The notes: generated by a model from the letters alone, not told the origin. A stretch of 64,000 nucleotides of DNA from an uncultured Clostridia bacterium (GCA_947649615.1 CANSSG010000004.1:1-64000); one strand, 5' to 3'. Numbered from the stretch's first letter, positions 48,514-58,176 are shown. A program made the numbers and translations.

Positions 48514-50403
48514 ATGAACACCTGTACCGACTGCCTAAACCGCAATACCTGCGCCAGCGCGGATAAGCCCATGGAAAGCTATATCCGCTCCCTGCCCCTG
48601 GAGACCGCCCACCACCGGGTCGCCACCCAGGAAACCAAGTGCGGCTTCGGCCTGCAAGGCGTGTGCTGCCGCCTGTGCGCCAACGGACCCTGCCGCATTA
48701 CCCCCAGCGCCCCCCGGGGCATCTGCGGCGCCAGCGCCGACACCATCGTGGCCCGGAATTTCCTCCGGGCGGTAGCCGCCGGTTCCGGCTGCTATATCCA
48801 TGTGGTGGAAAATACGGCCCGCCAGCTGAAAAACACAGGCCTGCACAAGGATAAAATCCGCAGCGAGAAGGCCCTCAACCATCTGGCGGACCTGCTGGGC
48901 GTCACCGGAACGGACAAGTACGACCTGTGCGTCAAGGTGGCAGACGCGGTGCTGGCAGACCTGTACCGCCCCGAGTATGAGGGCATGGATCTGGTGGAAA
49001 AGCTGGCCTACGCCCCCCGGGTGAAGAAGTGGAAGGAACTGGGCATCATGCCCGGCGGCGCCAAGGGCGAGGTGTTCAACAACATCGTCAAATCCTCCAC
49101 CAACCTCAGCTCCGACCCGGTGGAGATGCTGGTTTCCTGCCTGCGCCTGGGTATTTCTACGGGACTGTACGGCTTGCAGCTTACGAACCTGCTCAATGAC
49201 GTGGTGCTGGGCGACCCCGTTATCCGCCCCGCCCCGGTGGGCATGAATGTCATCAACCCCGATTACATCAACATCCTGATTACCGGCCACCAGCACTCCC
49301 TGTTTACCTATATCCAGGACCGCCTTCTGGACGAGGACGTGGTGGCAAAGGCGAAGGCCGCCGGGGCCAAGGGCTTTAAGCTGGTGGGCTGCACCTGCGT
49401 GGGCCAGGATCTCCAGCTTCGCGGCGAGCATTATACCGAAATCTTCGACGGCCACGCCGGCAACAACTACATCTCTGAGGCGGTGCTGTCCTGCGGCGCT
49501 ATCGACGCGGTGCTCAGCGAGTTCAACTGCACCCTCCCTGGCATTGAGACAATCTGCGACGAATTGAAAATCAAGCAAATCTGCCTGGACGTGGTGGCGA
49601 AGAAGGCTAACGCCGAGTACATCCCCTTCCACTACGAGACCCGTCAGGCCGACGGCGACCGGATCATCGACGCGGTCATCGACGCCTACAAGGCCCGCCG
49701 GGGCAATGTACCCATGAACCTGTTCCCGGATCACGGCAACAAAAATACCCTCACCGGCATCAGCGAGGGCAGCCTGAAGGCCTTCCTGGGCGGAAGCTGG
49801 AAGCCGCTTATCGACCTGATCGTGGCCGGGAAAATCAAGGGCCTGGCCGGTGTGGTGGGCTGCTCCAGCGTGGCCTACGGCCATGACACCCTCACCGCCG
49901 AGCTGACTAAAGAACTGATTGCCAAGGATATCCTGGTCCTCACCGCCGGGTGTTCCTCCGGCGGACTGGAAAATATCGGCCTCATGACCCCCGAAGCCGC
50001 CGAACTGGCCGGGCCGAACTTGAAAGCCGTGTGCAAGGAACTGGGGATTCCTCCGGTTCTGAACTTCGGACCCTGTCTCGCCATCGGACGGTTGGAAATC
50101 GTGGCGACCGAAATCGCCGGGGAACTGGGCGTAGACCTGCCCCAGCTTCCCTTAGTCCTCTCCGCCGCCCAATGGCTGGAGGAGCAGGCGTTGGCCGACG
50201 GCGCTTTCGCCCTGGCCCTGGGCCTGCCCCTGCATCTGGGTGTGCCGCCCTTCATCACCGGCAGCAAGCTGGTCACCAAGATTTTGACCGAAGATATGGT
50301 TGGCCTTACCGGCGGCAAGGTCATCGTGGACCCCGACGGCAAGAGCGCCGCCAACCAGTTGGAAGCCATCATTGAGGAGAAGCGCAAGGCCCTCAATATT
50401 TAA
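48514..50403 (+). CDS. Divergent CO dehydrogenase-like CooS with altered active site
   Basis: A 629-residue CooS homologue. Its D/B-cluster cysteines (43, 51, 52, 55, 60, 71) and all C-cluster ligands (His259, Cys295, Cys339, Cys450, Cys480, Cys521) are kept. But the proton-relay histidines of CooS are replaced: His90, His93 and His99 of the other copy align with Tyr94, Val97 and Arg103, and the catalytic Lys556 aligns with Gln558. An extra CTDC...C motif (4-13) precedes the B cluster. It forms an operon with a 4Fe-4S protein and FAD oxidoreductase. It may use a substrate other than CO, or work slowly. ATG 48514 follows GGAGGAAAC. Confidence 0.9.
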   Translation: MNTCTDCLNRNTCASADKPMESYIRSLPLETAHHRVATQETKCGFGLQGVCCRLCANGPCRITPSAPRGICGASADTIVARNFLRAVAAGSGCYIHVVENTARQLKNTGLHKDKIRSEKALNHLADLLGVTGTDKYDLCVKVADAVLADLYRPEYEGMDLVEKLAYAPRVKKWKELGIMPGGAKGEVFNNIVKSSTNLSSDPVEMLVSCLRLGISTGLYGLQLTNLLNDVVLGDPVIRPAPVGMNVINPDYINILITGHQHSLFTYIQDRLLDEDVVAKAKAAGAKGFKLVGCTCVGQDLQLRGEHYTEIFDGHAGNNYISEAVLSCGAIDAVLSEFNCTLPGIETICDELKIKQICLDVVAKKANAEYIPFHYETRQADGDRIIDAVIDAYKARRGNVPMNLFPDHGNKNTLTGISEGSLKAFLGGSWKPLIDLIVAGKIKGLAGVVGCSSVAYGHDTLTAELTKELIAKDILVLTAGCSSGGLENIGLMTPEAAELAGPNLKAVCKELGIPPVLNFGPCLAIGRLEIVATEIAGELGVDLPQLPLVLSAAQWLEEQALADGAFALALGLPLHLGVPPFITGSKLVTKILTEDMVGLTGGKVIVDPDGKSAANQLEAIIEEKRKALNI

Positions 50404-50419
50404 GGGGAGGTGCGCGGAT

Positions 50420-50893
50420 ATGAAACGAATTTTTATTGACCCCGCCAAGTGCGATGGATGCAAAAACTGTACCTTGGCCTGCATGGCCGCCCACCAGGAT
50501 ATGACGCCCCGCAAGGGTGCGCTGGCGGAAATCCGGCAGGCGATGTATGCGCTCGACCTCACCGACCCCAACACGCAGTCCCGCAACCGCATCATCACGG
50601 ACGGCCAGGGTGGGTATAAGCCTATCTTCTGCCGCCACTGCGATATTCCCGACTGCGCAGGGGCCTGTATGAGCGGCGCGTTGGAGAAAAATATGGAAAC
50701 CGGGCTGGTGACGTATCATTCCGACAAATGCGCGGCATGCTATATGTGCGTCATGAACTGCCGCTACGGCGTCCCGGCCATTTCCCCGGACCGGAAGCGG
50801 ATGATCAAATGCGACTTCTGCGCCCACTTGGAGGAAGGCCCCGCCTGCGTAAGGGCCTGCCCCAAAAAGGCCATCGAAGTAAGGGAGGTATGA
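50420..50893 (+). CDS. CooF-like four-cluster ferredoxin
   Basis: A 157-residue iron-sulfur protein resembling CooF, HycB and DmsB subunits. Cysteine groups are CDGCKNCTLAC (11-21), CRHCDIPDCAGAC (about 71-83), CAACYMCVMNC (about 103-113), CDFCAHLEEGPACVRAC (about 130-146), enough for four 4Fe-4S clusters. It would take electrons from CooS to the FAD oxidoreductase. ATG 50420 follows GGGGAGG. It is 16 bases after cooS and its stop overlaps the next gene region. Confidence 0.93.
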   Translation: MKRIFIDPAKCDGCKNCTLACMAAHQDMTPRKGALAEIRQAMYALDLTDPNTQSRNRIITDGQGGYKPIFCRHCDIPDCAGACMSGALEKNMETGLVTYHSDKCAACYMCVMNCRYGVPAISPDRKRMIKCDFCAHLEEGPACVRACPKKAIEVREV

Positions 50894-50895
50894 CC

Positions 50896-52125
50896 ATGGA
50901 ACGGTTTGTGATTATCGGAGCAGGCGCGGCTGGCATTACCGCCGCCCAAACCCTCCGGGCGTTTCGTCCCAATGATGTCGTTACCGTGATCTCCATTGAT
51001 GATAAAATCCATTCCCGGTGTATGCTCCACAAATTCCTGGGCCATGAACGTACCGCTGAGGGCATCAATTTCGTGGGAGCGGACTTTTTTGAGAAAAACG
51101 ATATCTACCATATCCCCTGCCAGACGGTTACCAAAATCGACACCGCTGGGAAGCTGGTTTACTACGGCGAGGGGTACAACACGCCCTATGACAAGCTGCT
51201 CATCGCTACCGGCTCCGGGTTCTTTATTCCGCCGATCCCCCACTTCCGGGAAGCGCCGAATGTGTTCGGCTTCCGGGACCTCAGTGATGCGCTGAAAATT
51301 GACGATGCCTTTGCCAAGGGCAAACGGGTGTTTATCGTCGGCTCCGGACTGGTGGGGCTGGACGCGGCTTCCGCCCTGTGCCAGCGGGGCGCGGAAATTA
51401 CGATTGCCGAGATGGCGCCCAGGGTTATGCCGCTGCAAACGGACGACTATGCCGCTTCCGTTTACCAGAAGGTGTTCGAAGACCACGGATGCCGGTTCCT
51501 GCTGGGCATCGGGGCTGCGGACGCGGTGGTGGACGGCGGGGGGAATATCACCGAGGTGATCCTCTCTACCGGGGAGCATGTACCCTGTGACTTCATCATT
51601 ATGGCGGCGGGCGTCCGGCCTAGAATCCAAATCGCCCTGGACAGCGGCATTGCCGCCGAGCGGGCGATTACTGTGGACGATCACCTGCGGACCTCCGCGC
51701 CGGACGTGTACGCGGCGGGAGACTGCACCGGGCTTTCCGGCGTGTGGCCTGACGCGATGGCCCAGGGTAAGGCGGCGGCGGAAAATATGGCGGGAATTGA
51801 CACCGTGTATGAGAAGCCGTACCCCTTCAAGAATACCAGCAACTTCTTTGGCGTGACGATGCTCAGCGTGGGCCGGATGGACTTGACTGAGGGGGCGGAC
51901 GTGATCGTCCATAAGACGCCTAAGGAGTATAAAAAGGCGGTTATTACCAATGGCAAGCTGACCGGATACCTGTCCTTGGGAGATATCTCGAACCATGGGC
52001 TGTATCTGCATCTCATTAAAAATGGGATTGATGTCAGCGATAAAAAGGATCAGATTTTCCGTCTGACTTTCGCGGATTTCTATGGGATCAACGAGAAAAA
52101 CGGGGAGTTTGTTTATACGGTTTGA
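50896..52125 (+). CDS. NAD(P)/FAD-dependent oxidoreductase of the CooS-CooF unit
   Basis: A 409-residue flavoprotein. FAD motif VIIGAGAAGITAAQTLR is at about 5-21, and the NAD(P) motif VFIVGSGLVGLDAASAL near 145-161. The dimer-region signature DVYAAGDCTG follows. Together with the CooF-like protein it is the usual partner of CooS in acetogens, passing electrons from CO or another substrate to NAD(P)H. ATG 50896 is chosen over 50890 because GGGAGG is then seven bases away. The operon ends at a strong terminator. Confidence 0.92.
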   Translation: MERFVIIGAGAAGITAAQTLRAFRPNDVVTVISIDDKIHSRCMLHKFLGHERTAEGINFVGADFFEKNDIYHIPCQTVTKIDTAGKLVYYGEGYNTPYDKLLIATGSGFFIPPIPHFREAPNVFGFRDLSDALKIDDAFAKGKRVFIVGSGLVGLDAASALCQRGAEITIAEMAPRVMPLQTDDYAASVYQKVFEDHGCRFLLGIGAADAVVDGGGNITEVILSTGEHVPCDFIIMAAGVRPRIQIALDSGIAAERAITVDDHLRTSAPDVYAAGDCTGLSGVWPDAMAQGKAAAENMAGIDTVYEKPYPFKNTSNFFGVTMLSVGRMDLTEGADVIVHKTPKEYKKAVITNGKLTGYLSLGDISNHGLYLHLIKNGIDVSDKKDQIFRLTFADFYGINEKNGEFVYTV

Positions 52126-52137
52126 CCTCTCTTGATG

Positions 52138-52175
52138 GCGCAAGGCCCGGACAAAAGTCCGGGCCTTGCGCTTTT
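52138..52175 (+). terminator. Terminator of the second cooS operon
   Basis: A perfect 15-base-pair stem, GCGCAAGGCCCGGAC with GTCCGGGCCTTGCGC, loop AAAA, then TTTTA. Confidence 0.93.
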
Positions 52176-52815
52176 ATAGGTTCACCTGGCTCAATCGTTT
52201 GGCGGACAGCCTATATGCTGAGAACCAGGTGATTGCGTAAACTGCTATGCCTGCCAGGAGAAGGGGGATTTGGCGCGTTAGGGACGCGGCGTCTATGCCG
52301 TCCAGCCAGCCCAGGCCGGGGATATGGACCAGGGCTTCCATGGCGATGATGCCTAAAACGGCGGGGATCATGGCGATGATAAAGGCTGTGCCAGCTTTAT
52401 AGGCGGTTTTGAAAAATTGGGGGAAAAATACGATGTTGAATACGCCGAATATCATGAGGCCTATGCCGTAAAAGGCGAGGTTGGCTTCTATGCCTACCGG
52501 GTTGCCGCCCGCTAAATAGCGCGTCCGGAGAAAGGCGAAGGGCAGGGATATGGCCAATTCCGCGAGTTGGGCAAAGGCGGCCAGCAGGAGTTTGGCCTTG
52601 ACTACGCCGCGCTTGGGGATGGGAAGCAGCGCCGTGAAGTAAATATCCCGTGTCTCGCGACCGTACATCATGGTTTGGAATATGCCCAGCATGCCAAAAA
52701 AGAATACGACGCCGTAGGGATATGCCGGAATCAGTACCAGCGCACCCATGAACAGGAAGACGTACAGCGATGGATGGGCTGCCAGGCGAAGCTCCTTATA
52801 CAGCAAATTATACAT
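52174..52815 (-). CDS. ABC-2 type permease
   Basis: A 213-residue membrane protein with six helices and the arrangement of ABC-2 permeases. The N-terminus is MYNLLYKELRLAAHPS. A conserved cytoplasmic stretch FQTMMYGRETRDIYFTALLPIPKRGVV is typical of the ABC2_membrane_2-like group. The start overlaps the ATPase end by eight bases, so the subunits are translated together. It most likely exports a small molecule or lipid; it may respond to antimicrobials. Confidence 0.88.
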   Translation of the reverse strand: MYNLLYKELRLAAHPSLYVFLFMGALVLIPAYPYGVVFFFGMLGIFQTMMYGRETRDIYFTALLPIPKRGVVKAKLLLAAFAQLAELAISLPFAFLRTRYLAGGNPVGIEANLAFYGIGLMIFGVFNIVFFPQFFKTAYKAGTAFIIAMIPAVLGIIAMEALVHIPGLGWLDGIDAASLTRQIPLLLAGIAVYAITWFSAYRLSAKRLSQVNL

Positions 52816-53554
52816 GGTACTCCCTCCTCTCCGTGCGGATCATGATATCCTCCAGGGTCAGCGGGGCAGTGTCCTCCGGAGTGCGGAGGTGCTGGAAGGA
52901 TTGCAGAAATTGGGATTTTTCCGCGCTGGCAAGGACGTCCCCTTCTTTGATATAGGTGATGCTGCTGGCGCACTTCTCTAAGTCCGATGTGATATGGGTG
53001 GAGTACAGGATGCTGCGCGTCCCGTCCGCCACCAGGGCGCGGAACAGGGCCAGCAGCTCGTCCCGGCTGACCGGGTCCAGGCCGCTGGTGGGTTCGTCAA
53101 ATAAAAACAGCTCCGCATGGTGGGACAGGGCCAGGGCGATCAGGTACTTGACCCGCATGCCAGAGGAAAGCTCCGCCACCTTTTTAGCGGGGTCCAGGCC
53201 GAATTCCTCGTGATAGCGGCGGCAGGCTGTCTCGTCCCAGTCTTCGTAAAAACGGCGGGCCGTCTCTGTGATGGCGGAAAGGCGCTGGTTCCGGTAGAAG
53301 TCGATGCCGCCCAGGACTACGCCCAGCTTTTGCTTACAGGCCGCTTCCTGGGCGGGGAAAGGCTGGCCGAGGATTTCGATGGTTCCGGCGTCGGGAGACA
53401 CCAGATTCAATATGGATTTTAATGTCGTGGTCTTGCCTGCGCCGTTTTTGCCAATCAGGCCCATGATGCAGCCGCGCTCTAAAGTGAAGGATACGTTGTC
53501 CAAGGTGAAACGGGGATAGTGCTTGGTCAGGTTTTCTACGCGCAGGGCGTTCAT
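52808..53554 (-). CDS. ABC transporter ATP-binding protein
   Basis: A 248-residue ATPase with Walker A GKNGAGKTTT (about 36-45), the signature as SSGMRVKYLIALAL (a degenerate form of LSGGQ), and Walker B LFLFDEPTSGLDP. It powers the permease at 52174. The start overlaps the end of the XRE regulator gene by four bases (ATGA), making a three-gene unit. In this subclass the signature is often SSGM rather than LSGG. Confidence 0.93.
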   Translation of the reverse strand: MNALRVENLTKHYPRFTLDNVSFTLERGCIMGLIGKNGAGKTTTLKSILNLVSPDAGTIEILGQPFPAQEAACKQKLGVVLGGIDFYRNQRLSAITETARRFYEDWDETACRRYHEEFGLDPAKKVAELSSGMRVKYLIALALSHHAELFLFDEPTSGLDPVSRDELLALFRALVADGTRSILYSTHITSDLEKCASSITYIKEGDVLASAEKSQFLQSFQHLRTPEDTAPLTLEDIMIRTERREYHV

Positions 53555-54018
53555 TCCGTCTCCTCCCCTCCGGCAGCGTCCTCTTGGATCTGGGTGGCCA
53601 GCTCCAGCAGGCTGGTGAAATATTGGGCGGGAACCAGGGCGATGCCCGCGGTGCCGGGGTTGGTGTCCCCCAGGACGACCAGCGTGTCGCCTCGGTTCAG
53701 GTGGAACAGCTCGCGGGCGCGCTTGGGAATGACGAACTGCCCCCGGTCCCCTAGCTGGACTACGCCAAAGACGTGCTTCCCTCGGGGCGGCGGCGGAATG
53801 CTGCCGTGCTTCTGCTGAAAATGCAGCAGGTCGTCTAAGGATACGCCGTACAGCTCCGCCAGGGCGTCGCAGTGGAGGATGTCAGGGGTGGTCTCGCCGG
53901 ATTCCCACTTGGCCAGGGCTTGGCGGGTCACGCCAGCCGCTTCGGCGGCTTTTTCCTGGCTCAGGCCGCTGGCGCGGCGGAGGGAGAAAAGGTTCTTCGC
54001 AAGATTGGTCGGTTCCAT
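53551..54018 (-). CDS. XRE/AbrB dual-domain regulator of the ABC exporter
   Basis: A 155-residue regulator with two DNA-binding folds. Residues 5-65 are a Cro/C1 helix-turn-helix (SLRRASGLSQEKAAEAAGVTRQALAKWESGE region), and 82-125 a SpoVT-AbrB swapped-hairpin domain (LGDRGQFVIPKRARELFHLNRGD). It is the first gene of an operon with the ABC exporter, so it most likely controls its own operon. ATG 54018 has a GGAAG site. Promoter at 54053-54080. Confidence 0.88.
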   Translation of the reverse strand: MEPTNLAKNLFSLRRASGLSQEKAAEAAGVTRQALAKWESGETTPDILHCDALAELYGVSLDDLLHFQQKHGSIPPPPRGKHVFGVVQLGDRGQFVIPKRARELFHLNRGDTLVVLGDTNPGTAGIALVPAQYFTSLLELATQIQEDAAGGEETE

Positions 54019-54052
54019 GGATGCCGCTTCCTTTCTGATTTTTCATACCCCC

Positions 54053-54080
54053 ATTATACCAGTATTCTCAGTGTTTACAA
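54053..54080 (-). promoter_or_regulatory. Promoter of the XRE/AbrB-ABC operon
   Basis: On the minus strand TTGTAA (54080-54075), a 16-base spacer and TGG-TATAAT (54058-54053), extended -10. Confidence 0.72.
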
Positions 54081-54120
54081 CCAATGGAACGTGACATTTT
54101 TGGTTAGGTTTTGTTGCGGC

Positions 54121-54167
54121 AAAAACGGGGACAGCCCCGGCGCGTGGTATGCGCCGGGGCTGTCCCC
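54121..54167 (-). terminator. Terminator of polC
   Basis: A perfect 17-base-pair stem, GGGGACAGCCCCGGCGC with its complement, loop of seven; on the minus strand GTTTTTG follows. Confidence 0.93.
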
Positions 54168-54174
54168 CCACCCC

Positions 54175-57100
54175 TTAAAACAGCGTAATCTGGCTGGTGT
54201 CCGCCATTCCGGCGAAGGCCCCCAGGGCCTTTAGCTGGTCGATGTGGGTCTTGGAAAGCTTATTGCAGCAGGTGGAAAATTCCTCGATGGAGATGAAATC
54301 CTTCCCCTTCCGCTTCTCCACCGTATCCAGGGCGGCGGTCTCCCCTAACCCCCGCACGGCGGTGAAGGGCGGAATCAGGGCGTCCTCCCCCTTGAGGGTA
54401 AAACGGGTTGCCTGGGATTCGTAGATGCTGATGGGGTCGAACCGGAAGCCACGGAGGTAAAATTCATAGCAGACCTCCAGCGTTACCGCAAGGTCCTGCT
54501 CCACGGCGGCGGCGTCCTTGTTGTTCCATATCTCCTGCAATTTCCGCTTGACGTTGTCAAACCCCGCGCAGCAGTATTCCGCGTCAAAGGCCTTCGCGCG
54601 GATGGAGAAAAACGTGGCATAAAAGGCCAGGGGCTTGTGAACCTTGAACCAGGCGATGCGGAAGGCCATCATCACGTAGGCGACCGCGTGGGCCTTGGGA
54701 AACAGATAGCCGATTTTTGCCAGAGAGTCGATGTACCACTTGGGGACATCGTGCTCCTCCATGGCTTCCACCCAGCCCTCCTCAAAGCCGCCCTTTTTCA
54801 CCTTGCCCTTTCGGACCGATTCCATAATCTTAAAGCTCATTTTCGGGTCCAGGCCCTTGGAAATCAGGTACAGCATGATGTCGTCGCGGCACCCTACCGT
54901 CTCCGTTACCGACGCCGTGCCGCTGACAATCAAGTCCCGGGCGTTGCCAATCCACACGTCCGTGCCGTGCGAGAAGCCGGAGAGCCGCACCAAAGTGTTG
55001 AAATCCTTCGGCTGGGTGTCCATGAGCATCTGGCGGGTAAACTTCGTGTTGAACTCCGGAATCGCTACCGCCCCGGTTGGCCCTAAAAGCGGGTCGTTCT
55101 CAAAGCCCAACGCCTTGCTAGTGGTGAACAGGCTCATGGTATCCGCGTCATCCAAGGGAATCTCGCGGGCGTTGACCTGGGTCAAATCCTCCATCATCCG
55201 AACCATGGACGGGTCGTCGTGGCCCAGCATGTCCAGCTTGAGCAGGTTGTCCTCCATGCAGTGGTATTCGAAATGGGTGGTGATAATGTCGCTGTCGGCG
55301 GCATCCGCAGGATGCTGGACCGGGCAGAAATCCTCTACATCCAGGTCGTCCGGAACCACCACCAGTCCGCCGGGGTGCTGGCCGGTGGTGCGCTTGACAC
55401 CTACGCAGCCCAGGGCAAGGCGGTTCTCCTCCGCGTGGCCGGGGTTCAGGCCGCGGGCTTCCAGGTACTTTTTTACGTAGCCGTAGGCGGTTTTCTCCGC
55501 CACAGTGCCGATGGTACCCGCACGGAACACCTGGGTCTCCCCAAACATCTCGATGGCGTGGCGGTGGGCGCGGGCCTGGTATTCGCCGGAGAAGTTCAGG
55601 TCGATATCCGGCACCTTGCCGCCGCCGTAGCCCAGGAATGTCTCAAAGGGGATGTCAAAGCCGTCCTTTACATACTTCGTCCCGCATGCCGGGCAGTCTT
55701 TGTCCGGCATGTCCGCGCCGCAGCCGTAGGAACCGTCCAAAATAAATTCGTTGTGCCTGCACTTGGGACAGCGGTAGTGGGGCGGCAGGGCGTTGACCTC
55801 CGTAATGCCCGACATGTAGGCCACCAGAGACGAGCCTACCGAGCCTCGCGAGCCTACCAGATAGCCGTTCTCCAACGACCGCTGAACCAGCTTTTGGGCC
55901 GACATGTACACCACGTCGTACTTCCCCAGGATGCCGCCCAGCTCTATGTTCAGACGGTCTATGATTAGCTGGGGCGGGTCCTCGCCATATAACTCGTGAA
56001 CCTTGTCCCACACCAGGCGGTTCAAATCCTCCTCGGAGTTTTCCAGGCGGGGCGGGAACAGCTTGCCCTTGGGCAGAAGGTCGAAGGTCTCCACCTGGTC
56101 CGCGATGGCCCGGGTGTTGGTGACGACGACCTCCAAGGCTTTTTCCGCCCCAAGATAGGAAAATTCCTCCAGCATCTCATCGGTGGATTTGAAATAGATG
56201 GGCAGCGGGTAGTCGCAGTCAGAGAATTTTTTCGTGTCCAGCAGAATGTGGCGGAATATCTCGTCCTCCGGGTCCAGGAAATGGACGTCGCCGGTGGCAC
56301 ACACCGGCTTGCCCAGCTCCTCCCCTAAACGGACGATGGTGCGGTTAAATTCCCGCAGCTCCTCCTCGTCCTTCGCCTTGCCGTCCCGGAGCATGAAGGC
56401 GTTGTTGCACAAGGGCTGGATTTCCAGGTAGTCGTAAAAGTCCGCGATGCGCTTTAATTCCGCCCAGTCCTTGTATTCCGCCACCGCTTGGAACAGTTCC
56501 CCGGCTTCGCAGGCGGAACCGATAATCAGGCCTTCCCGGCGGCGGATCAGCTCGTCCTTCGGGATAATGGGATTGCGTTTAAAATATTTCAGATTGGACG
56601 CGGAAACCAGTTGATAGAGGTTTTTTAGCCCGGTTTTGTTCTTGGCAATCAGGATGATGTGTTTGGGCTTCCGGTTCGCATGGCCCTTTTTCCGCAGGGC
56701 GGGCATGGCCGCGTTAATCTGCTGGAGGCTGTGGATATCCATATCCGCCTCCATCCGCTGGAAAAAGTGGGGCAGGAACAGGCCGCAGGTGGCGGCGTCA
56801 TCACTGGCACGGTGGTGCTGGAACGCCGGGAGGCGCAGGTGCTCCGCTACAATGTCCAGCTTGTACTTGCCCAGCTCCGGAAGCAGGTTTTGGGCTAAAA
56901 TCAGGGTGTCTATGTACGTCGGCTGGAAATCCAGGCCCGCCGCCTTACACCCCGCGCGGATAAAACCGATGTCAAATTCCGCGTTGTGGGCTACCAGAGG
57001 ACGGCCGTTGACAAAGGACAGGAAGTCCCGCAGGGCTTCCGCCGGCTTCGGCGCACCTTGCAGCATTTGGTCCGTGATGCCCGTGAGGGCGATGATCTCA

Positions 57101-58146
57101 TTGCTCAGGTGCCGCCCGGGGTCTACGAAGGTCTGGAAACGATCCGTGATCTCGCCGTTTTGTATCACTACCGCGCCAATTTCCGTGATGGCTTCCTGGT
57201 TTACCTTCAAGCCGGTGGTCTCGATATCAAAGGCCACATATTCGCCGGTGAAAGGCGCGTCCTGCCCGCCGTGGACGGCAATCCGGTCGTCCAGGTTGTT
57301 GACAAAGTAGCCCTCCATGCCATAGAGTATCTTGATATCCTTGGCGGAGTGCCATGCGTCGGGAAAGCCCTGGACTACGCCATGGTCGGTGATGGCAATG
57401 GCGGGATGGCCCCAGGCTTCCGCGCGGCGGACAATGTTGCCCTCGGGGCCTGCCTTGGGCGAGAGGGACGAGAGGGCGTCCATATTGGAAAACGTGGTGT
57501 GGGCATGAAGCTCCACACGCTTGACCGGGGCCGTGTCCTGGCGCATTTCATGGGGGTAGGAGGCAATGCTCTTGGGGTCCAGCAGGATGTCGCTGCCATC
57601 GCGGTTAAGCTTCACATAGCCCTGAACCTTCAGCCACATCCCCGGCTTGACATCCTTTTTCAGCTTGGCCTTCTCCTCCTTTTCCAGGTATTTGGTTACC
57701 CGGACGGAGGTCTTAAAATCGGTCATGTCAAAGGTGAGACAGTACACCCCCGGCCTGCGGGTCTCATAGAGATCGGCGAAAAACACCTTCCCCGCCACCA
57801 CCACGCTCCCCATCTTGGGGTTCAGCCCCTCCATGGGCTGCACCGCGCCCTTGATCTCCATGCCGTAAATGGCCTCGCTGCCCTTGGCCGCCGGACTGCT
57901 GGGAGCCGGGGCGGAAACGGTCTGGTGGATGGAGACCTTCTCCAAGGCGTAGGCCGACTTTACCGTCTCGGCCAAGGCGTCCTGGGCGTCCCCCAGGCCG
58001 GTGCGAACCGTCAGGGCCAGGTGCATGGCCCTCGCCGCCTTCTCAACCTCTACGGCGGTGAGATAGGCGCCATCCAGACGGGAGCGCAGCTCCCAGGGCA
58101 GGGACAGGCCGGGAAACAGTTCAAAAAAGGGAATCTGCTGAGACAT
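54175..58146 (-). CDS. polC: PolC-type DNA polymerase III alpha subunit
   Basis: A 1,323-residue replicative polymerase of low-GC Gram-positives. An N-terminal OB-fold region (about 95-210) leads to a PHP domain (VELHAHTTFSNMDALSS near 215) into which the proofreading exonuclease is inserted (VAFDIETTGLKVNQEAITEIG, DxE). The palm motif is PDIDLNFSGEYQARAH. The N-terminal domain is shorter than in Bacillus (about 1,440 residues total). ATG 58146 follows AAGGAAGG. It lies 30 bases after the helicase gene on the same strand, so replication and repair genes are co-transcribed. Confidence 0.95.
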   Translation of the reverse strand: MSQQIPFFELFPGLSLPWELRSRLDGAYLTAVEVEKAARAMHLALTVRTGLGDAQDALAETVKSAYALEKVSIHQTVSAPAPSSPAAKGSEAIYGMEIKGAVQPMEGLNPKMGSVVVAGKVFFADLYETRRPGVYCLTFDMTDFKTSVRVTKYLEKEEKAKLKKDVKPGMWLKVQGYVKLNRDGSDILLDPKSIASYPHEMRQDTAPVKRVELHAHTTFSNMDALSSLSPKAGPEGNIVRRAEAWGHPAIAITDHGVVQGFPDAWHSAKDIKILYGMEGYFVNNLDDRIAVHGGQDAPFTGEYVAFDIETTGLKVNQEAITEIGAVVIQNGEITDRFQTFVDPGRHLSNEIIALTGITDQMLQGAPKPAEALRDFLSFVNGRPLVAHNAEFDIGFIRAGCKAAGLDFQPTYIDTLILAQNLLPELGKYKLDIVAEHLRLPAFQHHRASDDAATCGLFLPHFFQRMEADMDIHSLQQINAAMPALRKKGHANRKPKHIILIAKNKTGLKNLYQLVSASNLKYFKRNPIIPKDELIRRREGLIIGSACEAGELFQAVAEYKDWAELKRIADFYDYLEIQPLCNNAFMLRDGKAKDEEELREFNRTIVRLGEELGKPVCATGDVHFLDPEDEIFRHILLDTKKFSDCDYPLPIYFKSTDEMLEEFSYLGAEKALEVVVTNTRAIADQVETFDLLPKGKLFPPRLENSEEDLNRLVWDKVHELYGEDPPQLIIDRLNIELGGILGKYDVVYMSAQKLVQRSLENGYLVGSRGSVGSSLVAYMSGITEVNALPPHYRCPKCRHNEFILDGSYGCGADMPDKDCPACGTKYVKDGFDIPFETFLGYGGGKVPDIDLNFSGEYQARAHRHAIEMFGETQVFRAGTIGTVAEKTAYGYVKKYLEARGLNPGHAEENRLALGCVGVKRTTGQHPGGLVVVPDDLDVEDFCPVQHPADAADSDIITTHFEYHCMEDNLLKLDMLGHDDPSMVRMMEDLTQVNAREIPLDDADTMSLFTTSKALGFENDPLLGPTGAVAIPEFNTKFTRQMLMDTQPKDFNTLVRLSGFSHGTDVWIGNARDLIVSGTASVTETVGCRDDIMLYLISKGLDPKMSFKIMESVRKGKVKKGGFEEGWVEAMEEHDVPKWYIDSLAKIGYLFPKAHAVAYVMMAFRIAWFKVHKPLAFYATFFSIRAKAFDAEYCCAGFDNVKRKLQEIWNNKDAAAVEQDLAVTLEVCYEFYLRGFRFDPISIYESQATRFTLKGEDALIPPFTAVRGLGETAALDTVEKRKGKDFISIEEFSTCCNKLSKTHIDQLKALGAFAGMADTSQITLF

Positions 58147-58176
58147 GATCAACCTTCCTTCTTATGTAAACAACGT

